Source of the DNA: Chryseomicrobium excrementi
GTDB lineage: Bacteria > Bacillota > Bacilli > Bacillales_A > Planococcaceae
DNA length: 64,000 nt
Direction of reading: 5' to 3'
Assembly: GCF_002798305.1 (NCBI RefSeq)
Contig: NZ_PCGR01000003.1
Location: 62,001-126,000, forward strand
In this document: piece by piece, positions 53,364 through 62,665 of the stretch
Position numbering within the stretch: the first letter of the stretch is position 1
How the letters are laid out: each line of letters opens with the position of its first letter
Notes under the pieces: generated by a model
Databases searched by the model: none
What the model saw: only the letters and a program-made list of their open reading frames with translations
What the model was told of the DNA's origin: nothing
Made by a program: the position numbers and the translations under genes

Positions 53364-56294
53364 ATGATTACCTACAAGAAGCAGTTTTATCCCGAACTTG
53401 AACCGTCAGATTTCGATAAGCATATCGCACCGATTCTCACTTACATAGATGAATTGAAGGTGCCTAATGATTACAAAATCAATGACTTGAACAGCCTCGA
53501 TGCCCAAGAATCGTATCCCTTTCACAACCCTTGTAGGATGATTGCAAAACGTGCACTGGGAGATGCATGGGACTCGAGTCTAGAAGACAATTTAGTGAAT
53601 CCTGAACCTTTTAAAGCTGCTATCTGTGAGTTATTCTCGCAGATAGCTTTCTCCTACTTAATTCGCTCTTTTGCTGAAGACATCAAATCTGAGACGGATA
53701 CCTCAATGGATCCGAAACTGGCCTATCAACAGTACATTGAGGAGATGATGAGTACACAATTTGCTAAGTTCTCAACTACATATGCCGTCGGATGGGGACG
53801 CTGCAACAATCTATTAACAAATCGAGCGACTGCTCTAGTTGACATGATCAACCTGACCCAGAAGCATCGAGATGAAATAGAAATAGAATTGGGCATCCCA
53901 AAGACGAGCCGCATTCTTTCCATTGAATCTGGGGGAGACACTCATAACAATGGAACTTCAGTGGCAATCATCACTTTCGAGTTAGGTGAAAAACTGGTAT
54001 TCAAACCGCGATCTGTTTCAGGTGAATTGGGTTATACAAAGTTCATTCAAGAGATTAATACAATCATTACTCCAGAGATGCCTTGCTTACAGGTTGTAGA
54101 TTGTGGAGACTATGGGTTCACAAGCTTCGTCGAGACAAATGAAGAGAACATGGATATGTTTCAGGCGGGGCGTCTGGCGTGTTTAATGTACTTACTGAAT
54201 GCGATAGACATGCACTACAGCAACATTCTATGGACAAATAAAGGGCCTCTACCTATTGATTTAGAAACACTCTTTCATCCTTCACGTATTCGAGTTGGAA
54301 CGACGGAATCAAAGAGAAGTGCATACCATGCGCTAGAAAAATCCGTGTACGGGACAGGTGTACTTCCTATTTCTCTAACTACTAAAGGTGGAAAAGGCTC
54401 GGTAGATGTTGGATTTACAGGAATTCGAGATCAAAGAAGCGTGAGTCCTTTCAAAACTTTTGAAATCCGAGATGGTTTCACCTCAGAAATTCGGGTGGTT
54501 TGGAAACCTCAAATCATTGACAATACGCTTTCTAACGATCCAGAGTTTGAGGCCCAAATCCATGAGAGATGCGACGCAATCATCAACGGATTCACCGAAC
54601 TGTTTATGCAGCTTCTTCCTAATAAAGAAAAGTTTACTCAAGCAGTGACTTCATCGTTTTCCGATGTGAAATTCCGCTACATACATAATATGACTTACAG
54701 GTACGAGCAAATTTTACGCATTCTATCAGATGCAGAACCTTCAAGAAATTTACAAACAGCACATACTCTACTTTCTCGGACCGCAATTTTAAGTGTTTCG
54801 AGTGATACGAACCTAGTGGTATCGGAATGTGAACAATTATGGAATGGGGATATTCCTTATTTCTCAATCCACTTTAAAGGGACCGATGTTTACGCTGGTA
54901 ACAAAAAGATTTCTCACGTTCCAGCTAGTCCAGAAGCTCAATTCCTATCCAAAATGCAAAACCTGACTATGGAAGATTTAACAACACAAACGAATCTGAT
55001 TCGGTTAGCTTTTGTTGCAAAGTTGGCGGATCCTCACGCAGATGGGGAATTACAACTTGAAGAATCAGAATCTATTGAACCTGAAAATAATAAATTCATG
55101 GTGAATACGGTAAAAGATTTTAACGATAAGAGGCACAAAGAAATCATTCAGTGGTTCTCGAACTCGATTACAAGAACGAGTTTGGACGATCGTTATGCGC
55201 ATTTACCAAAAACATGGGTTGGTCCCGTTGCACGTCACGGAGGTCAAGGATGGACACCAGGAGTTTTAGGATATGACTTATATAACGGAAGGGTTGGCCC
55301 CGCACTTGCCCTGACAATTGCAGGGGAGCTCTTAAATGATAAAGACGCTCAAAGTGTCTCTGCAGATATTTTTGATAAATCGGCAAAAATTTTGAGTGAC
55401 AAGAGCTTTGAACTCAGAAATGTCCTGTTATCAGGAATTGGTGGATTTTCAGGAGTCTCCGGTCTTCTATGGACACTCTACGCTGCCGGGAATTTCATTC
55501 ACAACGACGAATGGAAAACTGCAGCAGTTGAAGCTTGGCCGCTTCTTCATCAGTCTCTTTCTATGGAAGATCCACAGTTCTTTGACATGATTACAGGAAA
55601 GAGCAGTTCCATCGCCATGCGCTATCAAACACAAACGGATTTTATGCTGAGTGAAGATGTCCTTCGTACAGCCACTACTATGGCACAAGCAAAACTAAAT
55701 GATCCAGGGACAGAGATTACTTCAGGTCTTACGCATGGTTTGGGTCAGCTAGTGTGGTTCTTCTCTTTAGTCAATCAACGACAAGAAAATAAGGACGGAA
55801 TAGAACTTGTTCAGACAATCGACCGGATGATTCAGACAAGCTATACCAATAAAGAGGGCATTATTGAGATTTATAAAGAAGACGGTACTAGAAACATCTC
55901 CTCTTCCTGGTGCAATGGGTTGTCGGGACTTCTAATTGCTTATTATGAAGCTTATAAGGCTGCAATCCTACCAAGAGAGTCCGTAGTAAACATACTTGAT
56001 CAGTTAAAACGAATTCCTGTCTCCCGAGTACCTGTCCTATGTCATGGCAGTCTAGGAATTGTAGAGGCATTAGAGTATGTAAGTGAACTTTTCCCGATTG
56101 AGACAGCAGATATTTTAGCAGGGATGAAGTCCACATTTTGTTCTCCAGAATATATCTTTACTTACTATAAGAATGGGAAGGGGCGCTATCCGCTTAGCCC
56201 TGGTTTGATGGCTGGGAAGGCAGGGGCGTTATTGCATCTATGCAGATCCTTAGAGCCTAGTATTCAAACCTCCCCTTTAACATTTCGTAACTAA
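53364..56294 (+). CDS. lanM1: Class II lanthipeptide synthetase LanM1
   Basis: 976 residues. The N-terminal dehydratase (about 100-620) is kinase-like: HNNGTSVAIITFELGEKLVFKPRS and MHYSNILWTNKGPLPIDLETLF. The C-terminal cyclase (about 650-970) is LanC-like, with zinc ligands in SSWCNGLSG and VLCHGSLG. It phosphorylates and dehydrates Ser/Thr and then closes lanthionine rings. By gene order it should act on LanA1, as LtnM1 does. AAGGAGATACTAA precedes ATG. Confidence 0.96.
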   Translation: MITYKKQFYPELEPSDFDKHIAPILTYIDELKVPNDYKINDLNSLDAQESYPFHNPCRMIAKRALGDAWDSSLEDNLVNPEPFKAAICELFSQIAFSYLIRSFAEDIKSETDTSMDPKLAYQQYIEEMMSTQFAKFSTTYAVGWGRCNNLLTNRATALVDMINLTQKHRDEIEIELGIPKTSRILSIESGGDTHNNGTSVAIITFELGEKLVFKPRSVSGELGYTKFIQEINTIITPEMPCLQVVDCGDYGFTSFVETNEENMDMFQAGRLACLMYLLNAIDMHYSNILWTNKGPLPIDLETLFHPSRIRVGTTESKRSAYHALEKSVYGTGVLPISLTTKGGKGSVDVGFTGIRDQRSVSPFKTFEIRDGFTSEIRVVWKPQIIDNTLSNDPEFEAQIHERCDAIINGFTELFMQLLPNKEKFTQAVTSSFSDVKFRYIHNMTYRYEQILRILSDAEPSRNLQTAHTLLSRTAILSVSSDTNLVVSECEQLWNGDIPYFSIHFKGTDVYAGNKKISHVPASPEAQFLSKMQNLTMEDLTTQTNLIRLAFVAKLADPHADGELQLEESESIEPENNKFMVNTVKDFNDKRHKEIIQWFSNSITRTSLDDRYAHLPKTWVGPVARHGGQGWTPGVLGYDLYNGRVGPALALTIAGELLNDKDAQSVSADIFDKSAKILSDKSFELRNVLLSGIGGFSGVSGLLWTLYAAGNFIHNDEWKTAAVEAWPLLHQSLSMEDPQFFDMITGKSSSIAMRYQTQTDFMLSEDVLRTATTMAQAKLNDPGTEITSGLTHGLGQLVWFFSLVNQRQENKDGIELVQTIDRMIQTSYTNKEGIIEIYKEDGTRNISSSWCNGLSGLLIAYYEAYKAAILPRESVVNILDQLKRIPVSRVPVLCHGSLGIVEALEYVSELFPIETADILAGMKSTFCSPEYIFTYYKNGKGRYPLSPGLMAGKAGALLHLCRSLEPSIQTSPLTFRN

Positions 56295-56303
56295 AGGGAA
56301 AGT

Positions 56304-58463
56304 GTGAGACTTATGAAAACGATAAAGCTCAAACCTACTTTGCAGCTCGCGCAGTCTGAGTGCGGACTTTGTTGTGTGCGTACAATTCTAGAAGCTTATA
56401 AGTATGAGATCTCCATAACAGAACTTAGACAAATTAAAGAGCCGGGACGAGACGGACTTGGTTTGCAGAAATTAAAGGAACTACTTGGTCACTTTGGTAT
56501 GGACGCAAAAACCTATCGAATAAAGGACGCAAGAGCATTTACTTTGATTGAATTCCCCGTAATTGCTTTTTGGAAAGGCTACCACTTCATTTGTATAGAA
56601 TCTTATACCGAGAATGAAGTAATCATCATGGATCCTTCCATTGGAAGGGTGAAAATTCCTCAAGAAGAATTTCTTGAAAACTTCGATGATTACGTGCTAT
56701 TAGCAAAGCCAGGTGCAGACTTTAAAAAACGGAAAACACAGCCACTCGATAGATGGAAAAAAGCCTATATTTGGCCGTCTGATATGATGCAACTCTATGT
56801 GAAGATTGCATTGCTGAGTATTCTTTTGGTTGGAATGACCTTATCTATTCCTTTGTTTACTCAGTATCTGATAGATAACGGATTAGGAGACGTGAAGTCT
56901 TTTGCTAGCACATTAGGAGCCATTGTTTTAGCGATGGTTCTCATGATGGGGCTGAACTCACTCAGAACGTTTTTCTCTATCAAGCTTACTTACCGGTTTA
57001 GCTGGCACCTGATTGGAGGCGCATTTACAAGGGTCTTGTCACTTGCAGCTAAATACTTCACGGTGAGGGCACCAGGAGAAATTATTTATAGACTCAATTC
57101 ATTAACTCGTATTCAGCATGTTCTGGGAACTACGCTGGTTCAAGCCTTCTTGGATTTGATAAGCAGTGTGGCAATCCTTGGCTATATTTTTTGGATCTCT
57201 CCTTTACTCGGAGCGATGGTTCTCGTCTTTATTGGAGCGACGTTTAGTTTCTTGATCATCGGACAGTCCTATGTCAATGCTGCGACGGATAAAGAATTGC
57301 ATGAAGGAACCAATGCACAAAGTATCCAGTTGGATGCTGTCGTGTCCATTAACAGTGTAAAGCTCGGTGGCTACGTCCAATCCTACATATCGGACTGGAA
57401 AAAACGCTTCAAACGCTATCTGGATGCTACGAGCAGACGAATGCATATCCAGCAAGGCATTATCGGAGCAGTGTTGTCAGGAATTCAAGTCTTTGCTCCG
57501 TTGATTCTCTTGGTAACCAGTATCTATTTAGCTGAAATGGGGGTCTTGACCCTTGGACAGGCCGTAGCAGTCCAAGCTATCGTTTCACTCCTGTTTATTT
57601 ATATGAATTCAATTTTCACAACCGCTTCTGAACTGATGGTGGCCATGCGTTATATCGTTTTAGCAGAAGATATTTTTGAATATCCTCAAGAACAGTCTCG
57701 TCCTCATTCAGAACGTATGGAGAATGGAGCTCTCTCTATTAAAAACTTGAGCTTTAGCTATACAGCAGATGATGCTCCCGCTATTCACGATATTTCACTT
57801 GATATTGCAGATGGTGAGACGATTGCCCTTGTGGGTGTCTCGGGTTCTGGGAAGACGACGTTAGGGAAAGTCATCAGCAGTTTGTTTGAACCAACCAGTG
57901 GAGCTATTGAGTTCGGCGGTAAAGATTACCACGATTACAATCTTGATACGCTGCGGGAGTCTATTAGTTATATTCCTCAAGAAGCCCATCTTCACAACCG
58001 GACGATTATGGAAAATCTGATGTTAGGGTGCAAACGTTCCGAAGAAGAGATACGTGATTATTGTGACTCTCTAGGTTTTCTAGAATTCATCAAGAGTTTC
58101 CCGATGGGCTACAATACGGTTATATCCGAGACAGGTGCCAATCTATCAGGAGGGCAGAGGCAACGGATCCACATAGCACGAATCTTGTTGCAGACTCCAA
58201 AACTTCTGGTGATGGATGAGGCAACGTCCTCTTTGGATAATATTTCGCAATCTATTGTCTACGAAGCACTATCTGCCATTCCTTGTACAAAAGTAGTTAT
58301 AGCGCATCGCTTTGCTACGATTCAAAATGCAGACCGTATTGTAGTCCTTGATAAAGGAGCCATTATTGAAGTGGGTAATCATGAAGAATTACTTGATAAA
58401 AAGGGCTTGTACGCACAACTGTTCAGTACAGAGCTCAAGAAGGAGAGTTTAGTATGCAGTTAG
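56304..58463 (+). CDS. lanT: Lantibiotic exporter with C39 leader peptidase, LanT
   Basis: 719 residues. The C39 peptidase (about 8-135) has Cys20 (QSECGLCC), His94 (KGYHFICI) and Asp110 (IMDPSIG); it cuts after double glycine. A six-helix ABC membrane domain (about 160-450) follows, then the ATPase: GVSGSGKTT, LSGGQRQR, LLVMDEATSSLD. It removes leaders and exports both peptides. GTG 56304 has AAGGG 5 nt upstream; ATG 56313 is the alternative. It overlaps lanM2 by 10 nt. Confidence 0.96.
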   Translation: MRLMKTIKLKPTLQLAQSECGLCCVRTILEAYKYEISITELRQIKEPGRDGLGLQKLKELLGHFGMDAKTYRIKDARAFTLIEFPVIAFWKGYHFICIESYTENEVIIMDPSIGRVKIPQEEFLENFDDYVLLAKPGADFKKRKTQPLDRWKKAYIWPSDMMQLYVKIALLSILLVGMTLSIPLFTQYLIDNGLGDVKSFASTLGAIVLAMVLMMGLNSLRTFFSIKLTYRFSWHLIGGAFTRVLSLAAKYFTVRAPGEIIYRLNSLTRIQHVLGTTLVQAFLDLISSVAILGYIFWISPLLGAMVLVFIGATFSFLIIGQSYVNAATDKELHEGTNAQSIQLDAVVSINSVKLGGYVQSYISDWKKRFKRYLDATSRRMHIQQGIIGAVLSGIQVFAPLILLVTSIYLAEMGVLTLGQAVAVQAIVSLLFIYMNSIFTTASELMVAMRYIVLAEDIFEYPQEQSRPHSERMENGALSIKNLSFSYTADDAPAIHDISLDIADGETIALVGVSGSGKTTLGKVISSLFEPTSGAIEFGGKDYHDYNLDTLRESISYIPQEAHLHNRTIMENLMLGCKRSEEEIRDYCDSLGFLEFIKSFPMGYNTVISETGANLSGGQRQRIHIARILLQTPKLLVMDEATSSLDNISQSIVYEALSAIPCTKVVIAHRFATIQNADRIVVLDKGAIIEVGNHEELLDKKGLYAQLFSTELKKESLVCS

Positions 58464-61255
58464 TAGCAGAGAAGCTAGTGGATGCGGTAGCAAATTACTT
58501 TTCAGATGAACTAAAAAAGACGACTTCTGAGATCAAAAAGACCTTGTCTTCCCAAAATCAAATAGAAAGTGCAGAAGGCGCTGCGGCGGAATGTTTACGC
58601 TCTCTACTTCACTATCATACATGGAGACTGTGCCACAAGACATTTGTCTATGAGTTTCACGTTTATAGACAAGAGCAGGGCTATCCAGTAGATCCTGCTT
58701 CTTCTAAAGTATTTGACGAGTATGTCAGTAAGTTAGATGAAACTGTAGTGGGTGACTGGTTTGAAAAATACCAGTGCTTGAAGCAGATGGTGACCAATGC
58801 GGTACGGAACTCATGTGACTTTGTTGAAGAGGTTTGCCATCACCTTTCACAGGATGCTGCTCTACTTGTTTCACGTGGGTTCATTAAGCCGCACGACACA
58901 CTAAAAGCCATTATTCCTCTGGATTCAGATCCTCATAATGGCTCACGAGTGAATCTGAGCCTTGAATTTGGTACGACTACAAAAGTTTTATACAAGGCGC
59001 GTTCGTTAGCTATTGATGAAGTGATGATTGAGGTCTTTTCGGATATTTTGAAGTTTGAAGAATTCACCGATCACGCACCTATCCCTCAAACGATTCACCG
59101 AGGCGGATATGGATGGCAGGAGTTTATTCACCACTCTTCCATAACAGATAGGGAAATAGCCCAAGCGTATTACAATCTCGGGCTTTGTGCAGCAGTATTT
59201 AGCTGTCTGGGTGCTACCGATCTTCATGATGAAAACATAATTTTTCAAGGTGTATTTCCGTATTTTGTGGATTTGGAAACCACGTTGCAACCGAGCTATA
59301 AACGTACGCAAACCTTACCCGATCTAATGGAAGAAAGGATTACGTGTTCCATTGCCAACACATCCGTTATTCCAGCAAAACAATTAACGCTTCCGCATGA
59401 AGTGCTAATAGGGGCCATCAATACGCCGTATGCACAAGAGACCAATGAGATGGTCTTTGCTTTGAAACATCCAGGGACCGATGCAATCGATCTCGCAAAA
59501 GAAAAAATAACAGTGACCCGCACTACTGTTCCGATTACCCTGACTGATAACCAAGCACCAGATCCGCTACCCTATCAAAGAGACTTCTTAGAAGGCTACT
59601 CTCTAGGATACAAAAAGGTGCTGGAGGTTCGGCAGAGCATCTGCGAAAAGCTCGTAGAGAAAGAGTGTTCGCTAAGGGTCGTTATCCGGCCTACCGTACA
59701 ATACTACTTCTTATTAGATGCCTGTCTGTTCCCAGAAAATTTAAAGGACGAGCAAGCGATTGATAGGGTCCTTGGCTATCTCAAGCCTCCAAAATTTGTT
59801 CGCGATCCACAACTGGCACTGACTACGTTTGAGGAAGAGAAAAAGTCTCTTAAGGCGGGAGATATTCCCCACTTTTCTATTCATTTGGATGATACCAGAC
59901 TGCGTTCAGTAGGGTATGTTTCAGAAGAAATTTTTGATTTGTCTCCTGCACAACAAGCTATCAAGCGTCTTCAAGGCCTGACGGAAGAAAATTTACTTCA
60001 GGATCAGAGGCTGATAGCAGAAGGTTTTTCTGAAATCAGACTACACGCGTCCAAGCATACCAAAGTGCAGGATATCCAGCATATGTCGCCTTTGTTTACC
60101 GATGTGCTGGACCAAGTGACTCCAGAGGATCCTAGTGCACTTATTGATTTGCTCACAGATCTTGCAGTGACGACTCCAGGACCCGGGACTGTTTCGGAAA
60201 CCGGGTGGATTGGAGGCGTATATGGAGATATTCCCATTTCCTACGATTCCATCGCGTTAATTTCTCTACACGATACCGGGGGCATTTTATTTTTAACGCA
60301 TCATCTGGAAGGTTATGAAGGCAGTCGCTATTCGGAATTGTATCAGCAATCTGTTCGCGGAATCGAACGTTTGCGCAACTCGTTTTCTAGCCATCTGGCA
60401 ACGGGTCCGAAGTCCATCATTTCGGGACTAAGTTCATTAGAATTTGTGCGGAATACGCACTCCCCGCGCATGAAAGAAGTAGAAGAAGCAGCCCTAAACG
60501 CAGCAGCTGAACCTGCATCTGTGGGAGATGTTTTCATCGGAGCTACAGGCATGGGAGCTGTACTGGCTACATTTCCAGAAACGTCGCCGCAAGTCCTGTC
60601 TCAGCTGAGAGCGAGTATTCAAGCTCAACATGAGGTGGACCCTTTACCTAGCCAAGGAATTGCGCATGGAGTTTTAGGGACATTGTGGACCCAATTTAGA
60701 CTGGCTGCTGCACTGGATGACCGAGACACATGCCTTACTTTGTTTGAACAAACAAAACAATTTGAGTTTCCGGCTACAGCGAACAGTACCGGTTGGTGCA
60801 ACGGGAATGCAGGGTTGCTCATGGTGCTAGCTGAAATGGCGAAAGTCCTTAGGCTGCCGCTGGATTTCTATGATCTGGCTAAAAAAACAACTCTGCTCCC
60901 TCCCGAGAGACCTCTAGATCTCTCCGTCTGTCACGGTGCTGCAGGTATTCTCCAGTCTCTATTAGTCGCCTACAAATCAACTGGAGACATCAGACTGCTG
61001 GAAATGGCTAATGGTTATTGGGCTGATGCATTGAAGCATGCACAAACCAAAGGTTTTTATACAGGTGAAAAAAATAGGGACTATTTATTGGGGTACTTCC
61101 TCGGTTGGAGCGGTGTCGCGGATTCTGCACTTCTCCTCAAAATGTACAATGAAGGGAAAACCCCGTGGATTCCTCTGAACTTAAGCTCGGCCCATTATCA
61201 AAACCATTTATTGAAGACAAACTTTACTAATGAAGAACACATGCAGCAAGCTTGA
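58454..61255 (+). CDS. lanM2: Class II lanthipeptide synthetase LanM2
   Basis: 933 residues, same two-domain design as LanM1 but clearly diverged. Dehydratase: GTTTKVLYKARSL and ATDLHDENIIF...YFVDLETTLQ. Cyclase: STGWCNGNAGLL and SVCHGAAGIL carry the zinc ligands. By analogy with LtnM2 it modifies LanA2. AAGGAGAG ribosome site lies in the end of lanT, so translation is coupled. Confidence 0.95.
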   Translation: MQLVAEKLVDAVANYFSDELKKTTSEIKKTLSSQNQIESAEGAAAECLRSLLHYHTWRLCHKTFVYEFHVYRQEQGYPVDPASSKVFDEYVSKLDETVVGDWFEKYQCLKQMVTNAVRNSCDFVEEVCHHLSQDAALLVSRGFIKPHDTLKAIIPLDSDPHNGSRVNLSLEFGTTTKVLYKARSLAIDEVMIEVFSDILKFEEFTDHAPIPQTIHRGGYGWQEFIHHSSITDREIAQAYYNLGLCAAVFSCLGATDLHDENIIFQGVFPYFVDLETTLQPSYKRTQTLPDLMEERITCSIANTSVIPAKQLTLPHEVLIGAINTPYAQETNEMVFALKHPGTDAIDLAKEKITVTRTTVPITLTDNQAPDPLPYQRDFLEGYSLGYKKVLEVRQSICEKLVEKECSLRVVIRPTVQYYFLLDACLFPENLKDEQAIDRVLGYLKPPKFVRDPQLALTTFEEEKKSLKAGDIPHFSIHLDDTRLRSVGYVSEEIFDLSPAQQAIKRLQGLTEENLLQDQRLIAEGFSEIRLHASKHTKVQDIQHMSPLFTDVLDQVTPEDPSALIDLLTDLAVTTPGPGTVSETGWIGGVYGDIPISYDSIALISLHDTGGILFLTHHLEGYEGSRYSELYQQSVRGIERLRNSFSSHLATGPKSIISGLSSLEFVRNTHSPRMKEVEEAALNAAAEPASVGDVFIGATGMGAVLATFPETSPQVLSQLRASIQAQHEVDPLPSQGIAHGVLGTLWTQFRLAAALDDRDTCLTLFEQTKQFEFPATANSTGWCNGNAGLLMVLAEMAKVLRLPLDFYDLAKKTTLLPPERPLDLSVCHGAAGILQSLLVAYKSTGDIRLLEMANGYWADALKHAQTKGFYTGEKNRDYLLGYFLGWSGVADSALLLKMYNEGKTPWIPLNLSSAHYQNHLLKTNFTNEEHMQQA

Positions 61256-61283
61256 GACGACTAAAACGAAAGGAGGAATCTTC

Positions 61284-62393
61284 ATGCAATCATTAGTCGC
61301 GATTAACCCAAATAAGAAAGATGCATTTGACTATACAGAGCTGGGAACGGTTCAATTTGGTCAAGAAGAAGTACTTGTTGGACTGATTGATCTTGAAAAA
61401 CCAAATTTTGACCCAGAGGAAGAGAAAAATAGAGAACATGTCTTGGTGAAAGTGCGGGCCTTCTCATGTAATTACCGAGATAAGGCGTTACTGGTTGAAA
61501 ACTATAGCTCTATTCAGCGAACAGATCGGCTTTTTGTTCCTTTTGGTTCTGAATTTAGTGCGGAAATAGTAGCGGTTGGAAGCGCAGTGAGCGATTTTCA
61601 AGTAGGAGATATCGTCATGTCGGACTGCGCTTATCCGTACAGTGGAAGAGAAGGTGTGATGCCTGGGGTGGCAACAAACTTTGCCTCTATGGGATGGCTA
61701 CGTCTTCATAAAAACAAGCTCATCAAGAAACCGGGGACCTTGTCAGACAGTGAAGCGGCTTGCTTCTCACTGGGAGCACAAACAGCATCGGGTATGATCA
61801 GACGCTCAGGAATTCTTGAACAAGGCGGGACGCCTCTTGTGCTGAGCTCTCGCTCCAATACTTCTCTGTTCATCATTCAGCAGTTGCTGGCGCGTGGAAT
61901 CACACCGGTCTGCCTATCTACTTCGGAGTGGACGGAGAAAGAACAGCAAGCTATTCAGCCGAGCCGTGTAGAATCTGTAAAAGCGGCTCTCGAGAATTTC
62001 AGGAATGACACTGGCAAAGAAGCGGTCACGCATGTCTTTGATCCTTTTTATGATATGAACATTGGGTACGGCCTTTATTTCTTACAGCACGGAGGTACTT
62101 ACATCACGTGCGGGATACGAGACCAACATCCAAAACTGTCTCAAGAGACACCGAAAGACGCGGAAGCCACCGTCCGAGGTGCTTTAGAGATGAGCATTGT
62201 TAAGAACGTTTCAATCATGGGGAACTGTCTTGGATCTAGAGAAGATTTAGAAGGAGCGATCCAATTACAGGATGCAACTGATAGAAAAATAATTTTAGAT
62301 CAAGAGTATGAGGTAAAAGACGGTGTAGACTTTGTGCAAAGATCCTTTTTCGATTCAACAAGATTTGGAAAATGTGTACTCGTCTATGCATAA
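61284..62393 (+). CDS. lanJ: LanJ/LtnJ-like dehydrogenase (dehydro-residue to D-amino acid)
   Basis: 369 residues, MDR/zinc-alcohol-dehydrogenase superfamily: FGSEFSAEIVAVGSAVSDFQVGDIV and SLGAQTASGMIRRSG. LtnJ hydrogenates dehydroalanine in lacticin 3147 to D-alanine. Its place after lanM2 and its size match ltnJ. In this locus LanA1 keeps the Ser7 target, but LanA2 has Thr at the two target positions, so reduction of dehydrobutyrine to D-aminobutyrate, or action on A1 only, is possible. ATG 61284 follows AAAGGAGG; an earlier frame start at 61230 overlaps lanM2 and lacks a ribosome site. Confidence 0.9.
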   Translation: MQSLVAINPNKKDAFDYTELGTVQFGQEEVLVGLIDLEKPNFDPEEEKNREHVLVKVRAFSCNYRDKALLVENYSSIQRTDRLFVPFGSEFSAEIVAVGSAVSDFQVGDIVMSDCAYPYSGREGVMPGVATNFASMGWLRLHKNKLIKKPGTLSDSEAACFSLGAQTASGMIRRSGILEQGGTPLVLSSRSNTSLFIIQQLLARGITPVCLSTSEWTEKEQQAIQPSRVESVKAALENFRNDTGKEAVTHVFDPFYDMNIGYGLYFLQHGGTYITCGIRDQHPKLSQETPKDAEATVRGALEMSIVKNVSIMGNCLGSREDLEGAIQLQDATDRKIILDQEYEVKDGVDFVQRSFFDSTRFGKCVLVYA

Positions 62394-62414
62394 TTAAGTT
62401 AGGAGGTGGCTAAA

Positions 62415-62597
62415 ATGACAACAGTTCAATGGCTACTTGTGATTTTCATTTCAGCAGGTGTAGGGATTTTCAGTAATCAGATACTAGAGAACATCCAACT
62501 CAATGTATGGGTAGCAAGAGGGATTGGGTGTATCGTCGCTGTAATTGTAGCACTCCTCATGTATAAGTACTTCATGGGAAAAGTTCGGGCATCATAA
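62415..62597 (+). CDS. 60-aa two-helix membrane peptide closing the lantibiotic operon
   Basis: ATG 62415 lies 8 nt after AGGAGG, 21 bp after lanJ. Two helices: VQWLLVIFISAGVGIFS and VARGIGCIVAVIVALLMY, with a short basic tail (GKVRAS). There is no counterpart in the ltnA1A2M1TM2J set as I know it. By size and place it could be an additional immunity or export-helper peptide; function unknown. Confidence 0.75.
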   Translation: MTTVQWLLVIFISAGVGIFSNQILENIQLNVWVARGIGCIVAVIVALLMYKYFMGKVRAS

Positions 62598-62629
62598 GCT
62601 AATAAAACCAACAGATGTCTCAAGAAAAA

Positions 62630-62657
62630 GCCGTTCTGTCAAATTGACATGAACGGC
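62630..62657. terminator. Bidirectional terminator between the lan operon and the PlcR-like gene
   Basis: GCCGTTC-TGTCAAATTGACAT-GAACGGC, nearly fully paired with one bulge; A5 on the left and a T-rich right flank. It separates convergent transcripts. Confidence 0.88.
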
Positions 62658-62665
62658 CTCTTTAA

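Noticed and set aside
61230..61283. Longer N-terminus for LanJ
   Set aside because: This would overlap lanM2 and lacks a ribosome site; ATG 61284 has AAAGGAGG at proper spacing.
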